Counted from the stretch's first letter, positions 7,217 through 17,883 are shown. The stretch is 64,000 nucleotides of DNA from CAVTSA01 sp963737225 (GCA_963737225.1 CAVTSA010000009.1:62001-126000), one strand, 5' to 3'. Program-made: numbers and translations. Notes: generated by a model not told the origin, from the sequence alone.

Positions 7217-9730
7217 TCAGGAAGGCAGCGGTGCCGGCGCCGGCGCCGGCAGCTCCGCGGTCGGCTCGCGCTGCACCGGGGTGAGCGAGAATCCGTCCTC
7301 CGGGTTGTAGTCGATTCGCACCGCGTCCCCCCGCTTGAACCGGCCACGCAGCAGGTCCTCCGAGAGCTGGTCCTCGATGCGCTGGGTGATCACTCGCCGC
7401 AGCGGGCGGGCGCCGTACTGGCGGTCGAAGCCCTCCTCGCCGAGCCGGTCGCGGGCGGCCGGTGTGACGACGACATGCACGTCCTGCTCCTTGAGCCGGT
7501 CCTCGAGGTGCTTCAGCTGCAGGTCCACGATCTGGCGGATCTGCTCCGGAGTCAGCGGCTTGAAGGTGATCACGGCGTCGATCCGGTTCAGGAACTCCGG
7601 CCGGAACGTCTTCTTCAGCTCGGAGTCGATCTTGTCCTTCATGATCTTGTGCCGGCGCTCGGCGTCGGCCTCCTCGCTGACCAGCGCGGGCTGGAACCCG
7701 AGCGCGGTCTGCGCCTGGTTGATATCCCGCATGCCCAGGTTGGAGGTCATGATGATCACGGTGTTGGCGAAGTTGACGACCTTGCCCTTGGCGTCCGACA
7801 GCCGCCCGTCCTCGAGGATCTGCAGCAGCATGTTGAACACTTCGGGATGCGCCTTCTCGACCTCGTCGAAGAGGATCACCGAGTAGGGCCGGCGGCGGAC
7901 CGCCTCGGTCAGCTGACCGCCCTCGTCGTAGCCGACGTAGCCGGCCGGCGCACCGACCAGCCGTGCCGTCGTGTGGCGCTCCATGAACTCCGACATGTCG
8001 AGCCGGATCAGTGCGTCCTCGGAATCGAACAGGTAGGCGGCCAGCGCCTTCGCCAGCTCTGACTTGCCGACGCCTGTCGGCCCGAGGAAGATGAACGAGC
8101 CGATCGGGCGCTTGGCGTCCTTCAGGCCGGCCCGCGCGCGGCGCACCGCCTGGCTGATGGTCGTGATCGCCTCTTCCTGCCCGACCACGCGCTGGTGCAG
8201 CTCCTCCTCCATCCGGAGCAGTCGCGCCGTCTCCTCCTCGACCAAACGGTGCACGGGCACCCCGGTCCAGGCCGAGACGATCGAGGCGATATCCTCCTCG
8301 GACACCTGGGGCACCGTCTCACCCAGCTTGTCGCGCCAGGCCTGCTCGCGCAGCGAGTAGGTCTCCTTGCGCTTCTTCTCCTCCTCGCGGACCATGGCAG
8401 CACTCTCGTAGTCCTGCCGCGCGATCGCCTCCTCCTTGTCGGCCTGCAGCTTCTTGATCTGCTTCTGAAGGTCCTTCAGGTCGTCAGGAGTGGTGGTCAG
8501 CTTCATCCGCACGCGGGCCGAAGCCTCGTCGATCAGGTCGATGGCCTTGTCCGGCAGTGCGCGGTCGGAGACGTAGCGGTCGGAGAGGATGGCCGCCGCT
8601 CGCACCGCCTCGTCGGTGATCGCCACCCGGTGGTGCTTCTCGTAGAGCGGCTTGACGCCGTGCAGGATGTCGATCGTCTCGCTGAGTGAGGGCTGATCGA
8701 CGAACACCGGCTGGAACCGCCGCTCCAGGGCGGCGTCCTTCTCGATGTACTTCCGGTACTCGTTGAGCGTGGTCGCGCCGATACACTGCAGCTCGCCACG
8801 AGCCAGCGCCGGCTTGAGGATGTTGGCGGCGTCGATCGCGCCCTCGGCGGCACCTGCACCGACCAGCGTGTGCAGCTCGTCGATGAAGAGGACGACCTCG
8901 TTCGACGAGCGCATCTCGTCCAGGATCTTCTTCAGCCGCTCTTCGAACTCACCCCGATACTTGGTACCGGCCACCAGCGCGCCCATGTCGAGCGTGAGCA
9001 CGCGCTTGTTGAAGAGCGACTCCGGCACGTTGCCGAGCACGATCTGCTGCGCCAGGCCCTCGGCGATCGCCGTCTTCCCGACTCCGGGCTCGCCGATCAG
9101 GGCGGGGTTGTTCTTGGTCCGGCGCGACAGGATCTGGATCACCCGCTCGATCTCGGTCTCGCGACCGATCACGGGGTCGAGCCCCGACTTGCGCGCCAGG
9201 TCCGTCAGATCCCGGCCGAACTGGTCGAGCAGCGGGGTCTTGGACGGCTTCTTCGGTGCCGGCTCGGACTCCTCCACGGTCGAGTCGTGGAGCAGGCGCT
9301 CGATCTCGTTGCGGACCTTCTCCAGGTTCGCGCCCAAATCCTCGAGCACGTGCGCCGCGATTCCCTCACCCTCGATGAGCAGGCCCAGCAGCAGATGCTC
9401 GGTGCCCACGTAGTTGTGCCCCATCCGCCGCGCCTCTTCGAAGGAGATCTCGATCACCTTCTTCACGCGCGAGGTGGGGATGATCTGCTGGATCACGATC
9501 CGCTCGTTGCGCCCGAGGACCGACTCGATGGTCTGCCGGACCTTTCCGATCTCGACGCCCAGATTGCCGAGAACCTTGGCCGCCAGGCCGTCGCCCTCAC
9601 GAAGCAGTCCGAGGAGCAGGTGCTCGGTGCCGATGTAGCTGTGATGCGAGCGCTCGGCCTCTTCCTGCGCGAGCGTCAGGACCTTCTTCGCGCGCTCGGT
9701 GAATCGTTCAAACGGGTACATAGAGGACAA
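7217..9730 (-). CDS. clpC: ATP-dependent Clp protease ATPase subunit ClpC
   Basis: An 837-residue Hsp100 unfoldase that feeds substrates to ClpP. It has two Clp-N repeats (about 5-65 and 80-145, each with YIGTEHLLLGLL or YVGTEHLLLGLL) and a first AAA module with GEPGVGKTA and VVLFIDELHTL. A UVR-type coiled coil follows (about 425-460), then a second AAA module with GPTGVGKSE. The C terminus is Pro/Ala-rich. The TTG start at 9730 has AGGAGG ten bases upstream; an ATG three codons later is the alternative. No ctsR, mcsA or mcsB precedes it. Two tiny open frames occupy its leader. Confidence 0.95.
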   Translation of the reverse strand: MSSMYPFERFTERAKKVLTLAQEEAERSHHSYIGTEHLLLGLLREGDGLAAKVLGNLGVEIGKVRQTIESVLGRNERIVIQQIIPTSRVKKVIEISFEEARRMGHNYVGTEHLLLGLLIEGEGIAAHVLEDLGANLEKVRNEIERLLHDSTVEESEPAPKKPSKTPLLDQFGRDLTDLARKSGLDPVIGRETEIERVIQILSRRTKNNPALIGEPGVGKTAIAEGLAQQIVLGNVPESLFNKRVLTLDMGALVAGTKYRGEFEERLKKILDEMRSSNEVVLFIDELHTLVGAGAAEGAIDAANILKPALARGELQCIGATTLNEYRKYIEKDAALERRFQPVFVDQPSLSETIDILHGVKPLYEKHHRVAITDEAVRAAAILSDRYVSDRALPDKAIDLIDEASARVRMKLTTTPDDLKDLQKQIKKLQADKEEAIARQDYESAAMVREEEKKRKETYSLREQAWRDKLGETVPQVSEEDIASIVSAWTGVPVHRLVEEETARLLRMEEELHQRVVGQEEAITTISQAVRRARAGLKDAKRPIGSFIFLGPTGVGKSELAKALAAYLFDSEDALIRLDMSEFMERHTTARLVGAPAGYVGYDEGGQLTEAVRRRPYSVILFDEVEKAHPEVFNMLLQILEDGRLSDAKGKVVNFANTVIIMTSNLGMRDINQAQTALGFQPALVSEEADAERRHKIMKDKIDSELKKTFRPEFLNRIDAVITFKPLTPEQIRQIVDLQLKHLEDRLKEQDVHVVVTPAARDRLGEEGFDRQYGARPLRRVITQRIEDQLSEDLLRGRFKRGDAVRIDYNPEDGFSLTPVQREPTAELPAPAPAPLPS

Positions 9731-9745
9731 GGGTGGGATGCCTCC

Positions 9746-9808
9746 TCAGAAATCCGGGCTAGGTGTGGTGAACACCTCCTCGAACGGGATTTGTTGTTGC
9801 TCGGGCAT
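9746..9808 (-). CDS. Candidate 20-residue leader peptide before clpC
   Basis: An ATG at 9808, preceded by GGAGG eight bases upstream, opens a 20-codon frame (MPEQQQIPFEEVFTTPSPDF). Its TGA stop overlaps the AGGAGG ribosome site of clpC, an arrangement that would couple clpC translation to that of the small frame. No homologue is recognised. It may be an unannotated small protein, a leader peptide, or chance. Confidence 0.4.
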   Translation of the reverse strand: MPEQQQIPFEEVFTTPSPDF

Positions 9809-9836
9809 TCGGTGCGTCCTCCAGCCCTGACGCCAA

Positions 9837-9878
9837 TCATACCGGCGACGCGTTGGCGTTCCCTCCGCGCCGCTCCAT
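9837..9878 (-). CDS. Candidate 13-residue leader peptide upstream of clpC
   Basis: An ATG at 9878 with AAAGGAG about ten bases upstream opens a 13-codon frame (MERRGGNANASPV) ending in TGA. It lies just downstream of a TATATA element (about 9900-9905 on the minus strand) that may be the clpC promoter. Very short, so it is listed only because the ribosome site is good. Confidence 0.25.
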   Translation of the reverse strand: MERRGGNANASPV

Positions 9879-9952
9879 CCGAAAGCGACTCCTTTCGTTG
9901 TATATAACCGCCGACCTTGCCCGCTCGTTCCGTCCCCGACGCGGGGGTTGAG

Positions 9953-11491
9953 ATGAACCCTCTGCCGGTCTCCCTGCGGTGGCGGGACCGCGTTCGCGAA
10001 TGGCTGCCCGCCGTGGTCGTGGGACTGCTGCCGGTGATCTGGTTTCCCTGGATGGTGGACTCCTTTATCCTTCCCCGCGCAGCGGTCGCCGAAACCGGGG
10101 CCGGCCTGCTCGTGGGCGCGGGCCTGCTGTGGGGGCGATCTCGAACGGGCGTGCTGGGATGGGCCCTCCTCGCGTGCGCGGTGGTGGCGGGGCTCGCCGC
10201 GGCCTTCTCGGCAGATCCCCTGGTGTCGTTGGTGGGCGCCTACTCGAGGTACGAGTCGCTGCCGATGCGCTGGGCCTACTGCGGACTCTGCTGGGGCACG
10301 CTGCGCCTCTCTCCTCCCGATTCCGCCGGCCCGGATGCCACCGCTCGCTGGCGCGGCCGGATCGAAGCTCTCTTCGTGGCGGGCTGCGGGGTGGCGGCGG
10401 CCGAAGCGATCCTGCAGGCGCTGTTGGGACTTCTGGCACGCCCCGACGGCAACCTGGGCCAGCCGGACCTCCTGGGCGCGCTCCTCGCGATGGCGATGCC
10501 GCTCGCCGTCGCGCGTCTGGGGCGCAGCTGGCGGTGGGCGCCGGCGACGGCGCTGCTCGCGGTGGGACTCGGGCTCAGCACGTCGAGAGCCGGTTGGCTG
10601 GGAGCCGCGGCCGGCATCGCAGTCTGGCTCACGCTGATCGCCTGGCGCCGGCGACCGCGTTTGGGCCTGCTGGCCGCGGGCGGCGGGGTGGCGGTGCTGG
10701 CCTGCGGGGCCGCGGCTCTCCTGTTGACCCCACTGCGGCTCCTGAACCAGGACACCGGAGCCGCCCGGCTCGGGGTCTGGAGTGACGGCCTGCGCATGAT
10801 TGCCGCGCGACCCTGGCTGGGCTGGGGCGAGGAGACGGTGGGGCTTCACTTCGGCACCTTCCAGTCGGCCAACTGGGAACCGGGGCACCAGTTCGACCGT
10901 CTCCACTCGATGCCGCTCGACCTGCTGGCCACCCAGGGGGTGCTGGGTCTTGCCGCGTGCACCGTGCTGTTCTGCCTGCTCTGGCGCGGGGTGCTCCGGC
11001 TGCCGGGTGCGGAGGCGATCGCGGGCGCCCTGGCCGCCTACCTGGCCTGGTCGCTGCTCGATTTCGACTGGGTCCCGGCCACCGCCCCCTTCTGGCTGCT
11101 GGCCGGAGCCGCGGTGGCGGGCTCCCTGCCTGACCTCCGCGAGGCGGCGCGGCGCACCTGGGTGGTGGCGGCGGGCCTGGCCGCGGTGCTCCTGGGCCTC
11201 CTCTGCTCGGTGCCGCCGGTGATCGCCGACACCGCCGCGTACGCGGGCCACGACCAGGTGGCGGTGACTGTCGACCCCCTCCAGCCTCAGTACCACGCGG
11301 CCCTCGGGACGCCGGCGGAGCTCGCGGAGGCGGCTCGCCTCGGCTCCGACGACCCACAGGTCTGGGTCGAGCTGGGAAACCACGAGGCGCGGCAGGGAGA
11401 TCCCGCCGCCGCCCGGCGCTGCTACCGGCGTGCGCTCGCCATCTACCCTTACGACGGGCCCGCCCTCACCGCTCTGCACGCGCTCCGTTGA
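9953..11491 (+). CDS. O-antigen ligase-like polytopic membrane protein with C-terminal TPR
   Basis: A 512-residue protein with roughly ten to twelve hydrophobic segments and a Wzy/WaaL-like middle section. That section has LSTSRAGWLG, then ARPWLGWGEETVG, then a loop with HSMPLDLLATQGVLG, the usual place of the catalytic His in O-antigen ligases. The last about 60 residues (VWVELGNHEARQGDPAAARR) resemble a tetratricopeptide repeat. ATG 9953 follows GGGGG. It would act at the membrane in glycopolymer ligation or polymerisation, but no glycan cluster surrounds it, so this is a family-level assignment. It diverges from clpC. Confidence 0.7.
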   Translation: MNPLPVSLRWRDRVREWLPAVVVGLLPVIWFPWMVDSFILPRAAVAETGAGLLVGAGLLWGRSRTGVLGWALLACAVVAGLAAAFSADPLVSLVGAYSRYESLPMRWAYCGLCWGTLRLSPPDSAGPDATARWRGRIEALFVAGCGVAAAEAILQALLGLLARPDGNLGQPDLLGALLAMAMPLAVARLGRSWRWAPATALLAVGLGLSTSRAGWLGAAAGIAVWLTLIAWRRRPRLGLLAAGGGVAVLACGAAALLLTPLRLLNQDTGAARLGVWSDGLRMIAARPWLGWGEETVGLHFGTFQSANWEPGHQFDRLHSMPLDLLATQGVLGLAACTVLFCLLWRGVLRLPGAEAIAGALAAYLAWSLLDFDWVPATAPFWLLAGAAVAGSLPDLREAARRTWVVAAGLAAVLLGLLCSVPPVIADTAAYAGHDQVAVTVDPLQPQYHAALGTPAELAEAARLGSDDPQVWVELGNHEARQGDPAAARRCYRRALAIYPYDGPALTALHALR

Positions 11492-11503
11492 CGCCCCGGG
11501 GAC

Positions 11504-11565
11504 GTTTGTCTACAAAGCGACCCCTCCCCGGGCGTTTTGGCGTCCGTTCGTAGACAAAACGCCGG
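11504..11565. repeat. Paired palindrome locus B (TTTGTCTACAAA core)
   Basis: The cores TTTGTCTACAAA (11505-11516) and TTCGTAGACAAA (11547-11558) lie exactly 42 bp apart between two plus-strand genes. The second is followed by ACGCCGGG. Same architecture as the other paired palindromes, with a different core. Confidence 0.65.
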
Positions 11566-12271
11566 GTGACGGCGGACACCTGAGGAGGGACGGGTATGAG
11601 GTTTGGGGTTTGCATCGGCTCGACCGAGCAGTTGAACGTGGCCCGGGTCGCGGAGCTCGACTACGTCGAGGTCTCGGTGGCGCCGTGGGTGATGAAGGGC
11701 GACCCCGATGACTTCGGCCGGCTGTGCCGCGAGTTCGACGGCGCCCCTTCGCCGCTGGCCGCGAACGCCTTTCTGTCGCCGCAGATCCGTCTGGCGGGGC
11801 CGGAGAGAGATACCGAGCGCGCTGTCGTCTACGCGCGCGAGGCCGTTCACCGTTTGCAGGCACTCGGGGTGGGGCTGCTCGTCTTCGGGTCCGGCGGGCC
11901 GCGCCGGATCCCCGACGGCTACGAGCGCCGACGAGGATTGGAGGAGCTCGCCGAGTTCTGCCGCCAGATCGCTCCCATAACGGAGGACGCCGGCATCACG
12001 CTGGTGCTGGAGCCGCTGCGACGGGCGGAGTCCAACGTCTGGAACTCGGTCGGCGAGGTGGCGGCCTTCATTCGCGACCGAGACCTCAGGGGCGTCCGGC
12101 TGCTGGCCGACCTCTACCACATGCAGGAGGACGGCGAGCCGCTGGAGGCGGTGATCGACCACGCCGAGCTGCTGGCCCACACCCACGTGGCCGGCCCCCT
12201 GCGAGTGCCTCCGCGCCCCGATCCGGTGCTGGCCGCCTTTCTCGCCGACGCCGCCGAGGCCCGTCCCGACA

Positions 12272-13540
<1,269 letters not shown>

Positions 13541-13549
13541 CGGTCGCCT

Positions 13550-13892
13550 TTACATCTCGTCCAGGGGCCGGAGCTCGATCCGTGAGCCGGGGAGCGGCCA
13601 CGTGCGCGCCAGGCCCAGCGCGGCGTCCAGGTCGGGCACCTCCAGCACCCCGTAGCCGCCGATCCCCTCTTTCGATTCCAGGTATGGACCGTCGATCAAC
13701 GTCGAGCGGCCGTCCGCGATCACCACGGTGGTCGCCGTCGCCGGCGGCTGCGAGCTGCAGGCCGTCCACGATCACGCCGCTCGCCTGGTGCTCCCCCCAC
13801 CAGCGCATCACGCCGGCGACCGCGCGCTCCCGCTCGGCAGCTGCCATCTCCGCGGGTGCTTCCCAGTGACTCAGCAACATCATGTAGCGCAT
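13550..13892 (-). CDS. DGPF/YCII-domain protein, one-base frameshift
   Basis: The N-terminal frame reads MRYMMLLSHWEAPAEM and runs to about GVIVDGLQLAA. A second frame then continues ATATTVVIADGRST, IDGPYLESKEGIGGYGVLE and stops at 13550. Removing one base near 13737-13750 (a CCGGCGG stretch) restores a 113-residue protein that aligns with its neighbour at 13922. The DGPF motif appears as DGPY. The family is a ferredoxin-like fold found with ECF42 sigma factors; its biochemical role is not established. A consensus error is more likely than real inactivation. Confidence 0.75.
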
Positions 13893-13921
13893 CGCTCGGT
13901 TCTCCTCCTCACCTCGGACCG

Positions 13922-14257
13922 TCAGGCGACGGCGGGTCGAACTTCGACCTGACCGTCTGGAACCGGAAAGGTCCGGGCGACCGCGATCGCCTCGTCCGCG
14001 TCGCGGGCCTGGATGACCGCGAAGCCACCGATCGCGTCCTTGGACTCGATGAAGGGACCGTCGACGATCGCCGTCTGGCCTTCCTCGACGATCAGCGTGG
14101 TCGCCGTGTCGGGGGGCGCCAGCCGGTGGCCGCCGACGATCGTGCCCTCGGCCACCCGCGCGCCCCACCAGGCGCCGATCCGTTGGTACACCGGGTCTCG
14201 CTCGGCGGCCGGCCCGTCCTGCCAGGCGCCCCGGGTCAGCAGCAGCACATAGGTCAT
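13922..14257 (-). CDS. DGPF/YCII-domain protein
   Basis: A 111-residue YCII-related protein with the hallmark VDGPFIESKDAIGGFAVIQ (about residues 65-83) that names the DGPF family. ATG 14257 follows GGAGGAAG. It is the first gene of the DGPF-DGPF-sigma cluster, and a candidate ECF promoter lies upstream. In characterised ECF42 systems the sigma factor controls the adjacent DGPF genes, so autoregulation of the whole cluster is likely. Confidence 0.85.
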   Translation of the reverse strand: MTYVLLLTRGAWQDGPAAERDPVYQRIGAWWGARVAEGTIVGGHRLAPPDTATTLIVEEGQTAIVDGPFIESKDAIGGFAVIQARDADEAIAVARTFPVPDGQVEVRPAVA

Positions 14258-14276
14258 CGCGCTCTTCCTCCGCGCA

Positions 14277-14294
14277 GTGTGAACGTGGTCACAC
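14277..14294. promoter_or_regulatory. Inverted repeat upstream of the DGPF cluster
   Basis: GTGTGA-ACGTGG-TCACAC is a perfect 6+6 inverted repeat with a 6-base spacer, located 20 bases before the first DGPF gene and inside its likely leader. It could be an operator or an RNA hairpin. No binding protein can be named. Confidence 0.4.
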
Positions 14295-14298
14295 CAAG

Positions 14299-14326
14299 GA
14301 CGAACAGCGACCCCGCGTTTTCGACC
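14299..14326 (-). promoter_or_regulatory. Candidate ECF-type promoter of the DGPF-ECF42 cluster
   Basis: On the minus strand GGTCGA (14321-14326) and TTCGTC (14299-14304) are separated by 16 bases. ECF promoters commonly carry a CGTC-type -10, and ECF42 promoters a TGTCGA-like -35. The placement, about 42 bases before the first DGPF start, fits autoregulation. Sequence match only. Confidence 0.35.
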
Positions 14327-14345
14327 GCCGAGCGGGCCGCCAGGG

Positions 14346-14762
14346 TCAGGGAGTCCGGCCCTCCTCCGAGAGCGCGGTGGACCAGCGCTCGATCCAGGTC
14401 GACATCCCGGCCGGCGTGGTGTCGATCTTGGAGCGCCACTCGAGGATGCCGAGGCGCTCTCCCTCGCGCTGGAGGTCCTCGTCGTTGTAGTTGGTGAGCA
14501 CGACGACCGGGACGGCGGCGGTGGCCGGATCCTCGCGCAGGGTCCGCAGCAGCTCGAGGCCGTCCATCTCCGGCATGCGAACGTCGAGGAAGATCAGGTG
14601 GGGCTCCCAGGCGTGCGCCAGTTTCAACCCCTCGACGCCGTTTCGGGCCCACTCCACGGCGTACTCGTCCGCCTCCAGGCGCAGCCGATACATCTCGGCG
14701 AATTCGGCGTCGTCCTCCACGAGCAGCACTCGAATTGCATCCGACGTCTCGCTACCGGCCAT
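14346..14762 (-). CDS. Single-domain response regulator
   Basis: A 138-residue CheY-like receiver without an output domain. The acidic pair is in LLVEDDAEF, the phospho-acceptor Asp in LIFLDVRMPEMDG (about residue 60), the conserved Thr in VVVLTNY and the Lys in EWRSKID. The protein ends soon after helix 5. AGGAGG precedes ATG 14762. It lies 130 bases downstream of a histidine kinase on the same strand, its most likely partner. Output must be through protein contacts. Confidence 0.9.
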   Translation of the reverse strand: MAGSETSDAIRVLLVEDDAEFAEMYRLRLEADEYAVEWARNGVEGLKLAHAWEPHLIFLDVRMPEMDGLELLRTLREDPATAAVPVVVLTNYNDEDLQREGERLGILEWRSKIDTTPAGMSTWIERWSTALSEEGRTP

Positions 14763-14892
14763 CGTGACCCATCCTCCTCAAGAGGTGTTGCGCGGTCACG
14801 TCGGGTCCTTGTCGCCCCTCGTCCATACCGCGTGCCGTATCCCAGCTGTCCCGGGCATGCGTTGTGGTGTCAACTATAGTGATACTCAGTCC

Positions 14893-16647
14893 TCATTGGG
14901 TGACCTCGGGTACCGTACGGGCGACGGGTTCGCACGAGCGCGGTGCATGCCCGTCTTGATGCCGTGCCGGGTACGCCGGTGGGAGGCGGATGATGAAGCG
15001 GCTTCCTCGGGCGGGTTCCGACTCCACCGAGATGTCGCCGCCGTGCATGCGGGTCAGCTGGCGGGCCAGGTAGAGGCCGAGGCCGGTGCCGCTGATGTGG
15101 CTGTTCCGCTTGTTCACGATGCGGCCGAACCGCGTGAAAAGCCGCGTGAAGTCCCCGTCGTCGATTCCGACCCCGTGGTCCTCGACCTCGATCTCCGCCC
15201 ACGGTGGGGTCCCGGCGGCGCTCAGTCCCACGCGCACCAGGCCGCCGTCAGGCGAGTACTTGCAGGCGTTTTCGATCAGGTTGGCGACCACCCTCCGGAT
15301 CCGATCCGGATCGACCTGCACCCACACCGGTTCGTCGCCCAGGTCGAGGACCAGCTCATGCTCGGGGCGAACCGCGTGCTGCACCTCGGCAGCCGCCGTG
15401 CGCACCAGCTCACGCAGGTCGACCGACTGGAGCTCGAGGACCGGCGGGTGGTCGTCGAGCCGGGCCGTTTCCAGCATCCGATCCACCAGGAGGCGCATCT
15501 GATCCAGCTTGCGGGTGGTCACCCGCAGCATCGACTGCCGCTGCGTGCGATCCCAGCGGTCGGGGTCGTCGGCCAGCATCTCGAGGTACCCGCGAGCCAC
15601 CGCGATCGGCCCCCGCAGCTCATGGGCGGCCAGGTTGAGGAAGTCGGACTTGAACCGCTCCAGATCTCCCAACCGCTGATAGGCGATCGCGTTTCTGAGC
15701 GCCATCGCGGAATGAGACGCCAGCGCTTCGGCCACGCGGCGGTCGCCATCCTCGAAGCCACCGGGCTTGTCGAAGAGCGCGAAAAAACCAAGGACCACGT
15801 CCTGGGCGTCGACGATGGGCGCGCAGAGCACCTCCCTCACGCCCAGCTCCCGCAGCGTGTGATCGGCCCGGGCGTCGTGAGCGACATCGCTCGCGACGTA
15901 GATCGATCGCGACAGCACGCACCAGCCGGGAATTCCATCCCCGGGGGGCCAGGTGTGCTCGAACGGTTCGGTCTCACCGGACCGCAGGAGCTGGTGCGTG
16001 ACGGCGCCCTCCGGCCTGGCCCGGCCTGCGAACCCGGCGCTCGCTCCGACCAGCTCGAGCGCTCCCGGAACCAGCTGGTCGAGAAGTGTCTCGGGGTCCC
16101 TGATCGAGTTGAGCGACTGCCCGAGGTCGAGGACTCGGCCGAGCCTGACCTCGGCGGCGTTCAGGTCGTGCATGGTGTGGCGCAGCCGTTCCACCATTTG
16201 CTGGCGCTCGACGACGTTGCCGCACGAGTTGCTGACCACCTGCAGCACGAGGGCGTCGTCGGGTGTGAAGGCCTCCGCGTCGCGAGGACCGTAGGCGCAG
16301 CAGACACCGAGCCGGACGCCGCCCGCCCGCCAGATCACCGCCAGGACCTGTCGCTCGGCGCCCTCACAGAACGCCGTGTGGACGACCCACTCGCGCTGAC
16401 GGAGCTCGACGTCCGCTCGCAGCGCGTCCCCCTCGGCGCTTGCCGGCAGGCGTGAGCGATGGCCGCCGATCAGGACCGCGTCCCCATCGGCGACCCGCCA
16501 GTAGGCCACGTCGAACGCGCTGACCGACTCCGCGGCGGCAGCTGTCACGCGGGCCACCAGGTCGTCGAGCCCGGTACTTCGCCTCGCCGCGTCCCCGACC
16601 GCCCGCTGGCCGGCAACGACGCGCTCTACGACCTGCTCGCCTCCCAA
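14893..16647 (-). CDS. GAF-domain sensor histidine kinase
   Basis: A 584-residue soluble histidine kinase. Two GAF-like sensory regions are suggested (about 20-150 and 165-320), joined by a helix around HTMHDLNAAEVRLGRVLDLG. The dimerisation domain has the H-box NLAAHELRGPIAVARGYLEM. The catalytic domain has the N-box VVANLIENACKYS, then VEDHGVGI and GTGLGLYLARQL. No membrane segment is seen, so the signal is intracellular. The TTG start at 16647 has GGAGGG five bases upstream; the longer ATG frame at 16680 is less convincing. Likely partner: the receiver just downstream. Confidence 0.88.
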   Translation of the reverse strand: MGGEQVVERVVAGQRAVGDAARRSTGLDDLVARVTAAAAESVSAFDVAYWRVADGDAVLIGGHRSRLPASAEGDALRADVELRQREWVVHTAFCEGAERQVLAVIWRAGGVRLGVCCAYGPRDAEAFTPDDALVLQVVSNSCGNVVERQQMVERLRHTMHDLNAAEVRLGRVLDLGQSLNSIRDPETLLDQLVPGALELVGASAGFAGRARPEGAVTHQLLRSGETEPFEHTWPPGDGIPGWCVLSRSIYVASDVAHDARADHTLRELGVREVLCAPIVDAQDVVLGFFALFDKPGGFEDGDRRVAEALASHSAMALRNAIAYQRLGDLERFKSDFLNLAAHELRGPIAVARGYLEMLADDPDRWDRTQRQSMLRVTTRKLDQMRLLVDRMLETARLDDHPPVLELQSVDLRELVRTAAAEVQHAVRPEHELVLDLGDEPVWVQVDPDRIRRVVANLIENACKYSPDGGLVRVGLSAAGTPPWAEIEVEDHGVGIDDGDFTRLFTRFGRIVNKRNSHISGTGLGLYLARQLTRMHGGDISVESEPARGSRFIIRLPPAYPARHQDGHAPRSCEPVARTVPEVTQ

Positions 16648-16927
16648 AGGGACCCTCCGTGACCCGTGGCAGCCACCCATCGGGGGTCGCCGCTGACAGC
16701 CCCTAACGATCGCAGAACAGCGCGGTTCCGTCCAGCAATCCGCCCTGTGCGGTGCCGGACGGACGTAACGCTCCCTGCGTGGAGAACTCCTTCGACCTCA
16801 AATCCTCCACAAATGGTGATAATAGTGTGTACTGGTAGTGATCGAAGCCGATGCCGCGAGAAGCTCGTGCCGGAGCACCGGGTACCCCCGGGGGCCGGCG
16901 GGCTCAGCGAACCACAAAGGAGGTAGG

Positions 16928-17629
16928 GTGCCTCCCCTCAACGAAGGGTCGTACGGGGACCTGCTGGCGGAGGGTGTCCACGAAACACGGAGACCGCTGG
17001 CGCTCGCGCACGGGTACGTCGAGATGCTGCGCGACGGCTCGCTGGGAGCGCTCAACGACAACCAGCGCCGGGCCCTCGACCGCATCGACGAGAAGGTCGC
17101 CGAGGCGCGAGGCCAGCTGGAGCGGATCCGCGTCATCTCCCGCCTGCAACGTCACTCGGTAGAGCCGGTCGACGTGGTCCTCGAGGACGAGGTCGTGCAG
17201 GCGGTTGCGCGAGGCACGGCCAAGGCCGACCTTCAGGGTGGACAGGTCCATTTCGTCGCCGATGGAAAGACGTGGGCCCATGTCGATCGGGCGCTGCTCA
17301 CGCAGGTGCTCGACAACCTGGTCGACAATGCCCTCACCTACACCAGCTCTCCGCCATCCGCGTGTATCGAGGTGAGCGCCACACCCCGGCCTTCGGTCCG
17401 CGTGCGCGACAAGGGCTTCGGGTTCTCGGACGCGGGCGCCGCACATCTGTTCGAAGCCGGGTACCGCGGACACCCGGACGACAACGGGCGACCGGGGTCC
17501 GGCCTCGGCCTCTACCTCAGCCGGCGCGCGGCCGAGAGGATGGGCGGATCGCTGGAGCTGGAGAGCACCCGGCCGGGTGCGGGATCCACCTTCCTTCTCG
17601 AGCTGGAACCCATCGCGGAGCCTTTCTGA
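16928..17629 (+). CDS. Short histidine kinase without sensor domain
   Basis: A 233-residue kinase consisting almost only of a HisKA helix pair (HETRRPLALAHGYVEMLRDG) and an ATPase domain with N-box VLDNLVDNALTY, VRDKGFGF and GSGLGLYLSRRAAERMGG. Nothing precedes the H-box except about 17 residues, so sensing must come from a partner. The GTG start at 16928 has an AAAGGAGGT site ideally placed. It is divergent from the GAF kinase, and the two H-boxes share the GYxEML helix, suggesting common ancestry. Confidence 0.85.
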   Translation: MPPLNEGSYGDLLAEGVHETRRPLALAHGYVEMLRDGSLGALNDNQRRALDRIDEKVAEARGQLERIRVISRLQRHSVEPVDVVLEDEVVQAVARGTAKADLQGGQVHFVADGKTWAHVDRALLTQVLDNLVDNALTYTSSPPSACIEVSATPRPSVRVRDKGFGFSDAGAAHLFEAGYRGHPDDNGRPGSGLGLYLSRRAAERMGGSLELESTRPGAGSTFLLELEPIAEPF

Positions 17630-17715
17630 AAGCCTCCCCGTCACGTCACCGACCGACGCCTCTCGCCCGCTATACGTTATAGTACCGATGTTACATTTAG
17701 TGAAGGAGGTACTTG

Positions 17716-17883
17716 ATGCTGATCCCGATACTCATCCTGATCGCCATCATCGTTCTGTTGGGCGGCGGCGGGGTGTTCCTGCACTGGTTGTGGATCGCCG
17801 CCATCGTGGCGCTCATCATCTGGCTGGTCGGGTTCTTCATGCGGACCGCAGAGGGCGGCGGACGCCGCTGGTATCGCTGGTAG
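17716..17883 (+). CDS. 55-residue membrane peptide
   Basis: An ATG at 17716 preceded by AAGGAGG opens a 55-residue frame. It has two hydrophobic helices (MLIPILILIAIIVLLGGGGV, and a second around WIAAIVALIIWLVGFFM) and a basic tail ending RRWYRW. This is the pattern of small Lmo0937-like or hydrophobic-protein families; function unknown. A TATA-rich stretch (CTATACGTTATAGTA, about 17671-17685) may hold its promoter, and a strong hairpin follows it. Confidence 0.75.
   Translation: MLIPILILIAIIVLLGGGGVFLHWLWIAAIVALIIWLVGFFMRTAEGGGRRWYRW

Noticed and set aside
9746..11479. 577-residue minus-strand open frame
   Set aside because: It is antisense to the O-antigen-ligase-like gene and has the Arg/Gly/Pro-rich composition of a shadow frame; only its last 20 codons are considered, as a leader peptide.
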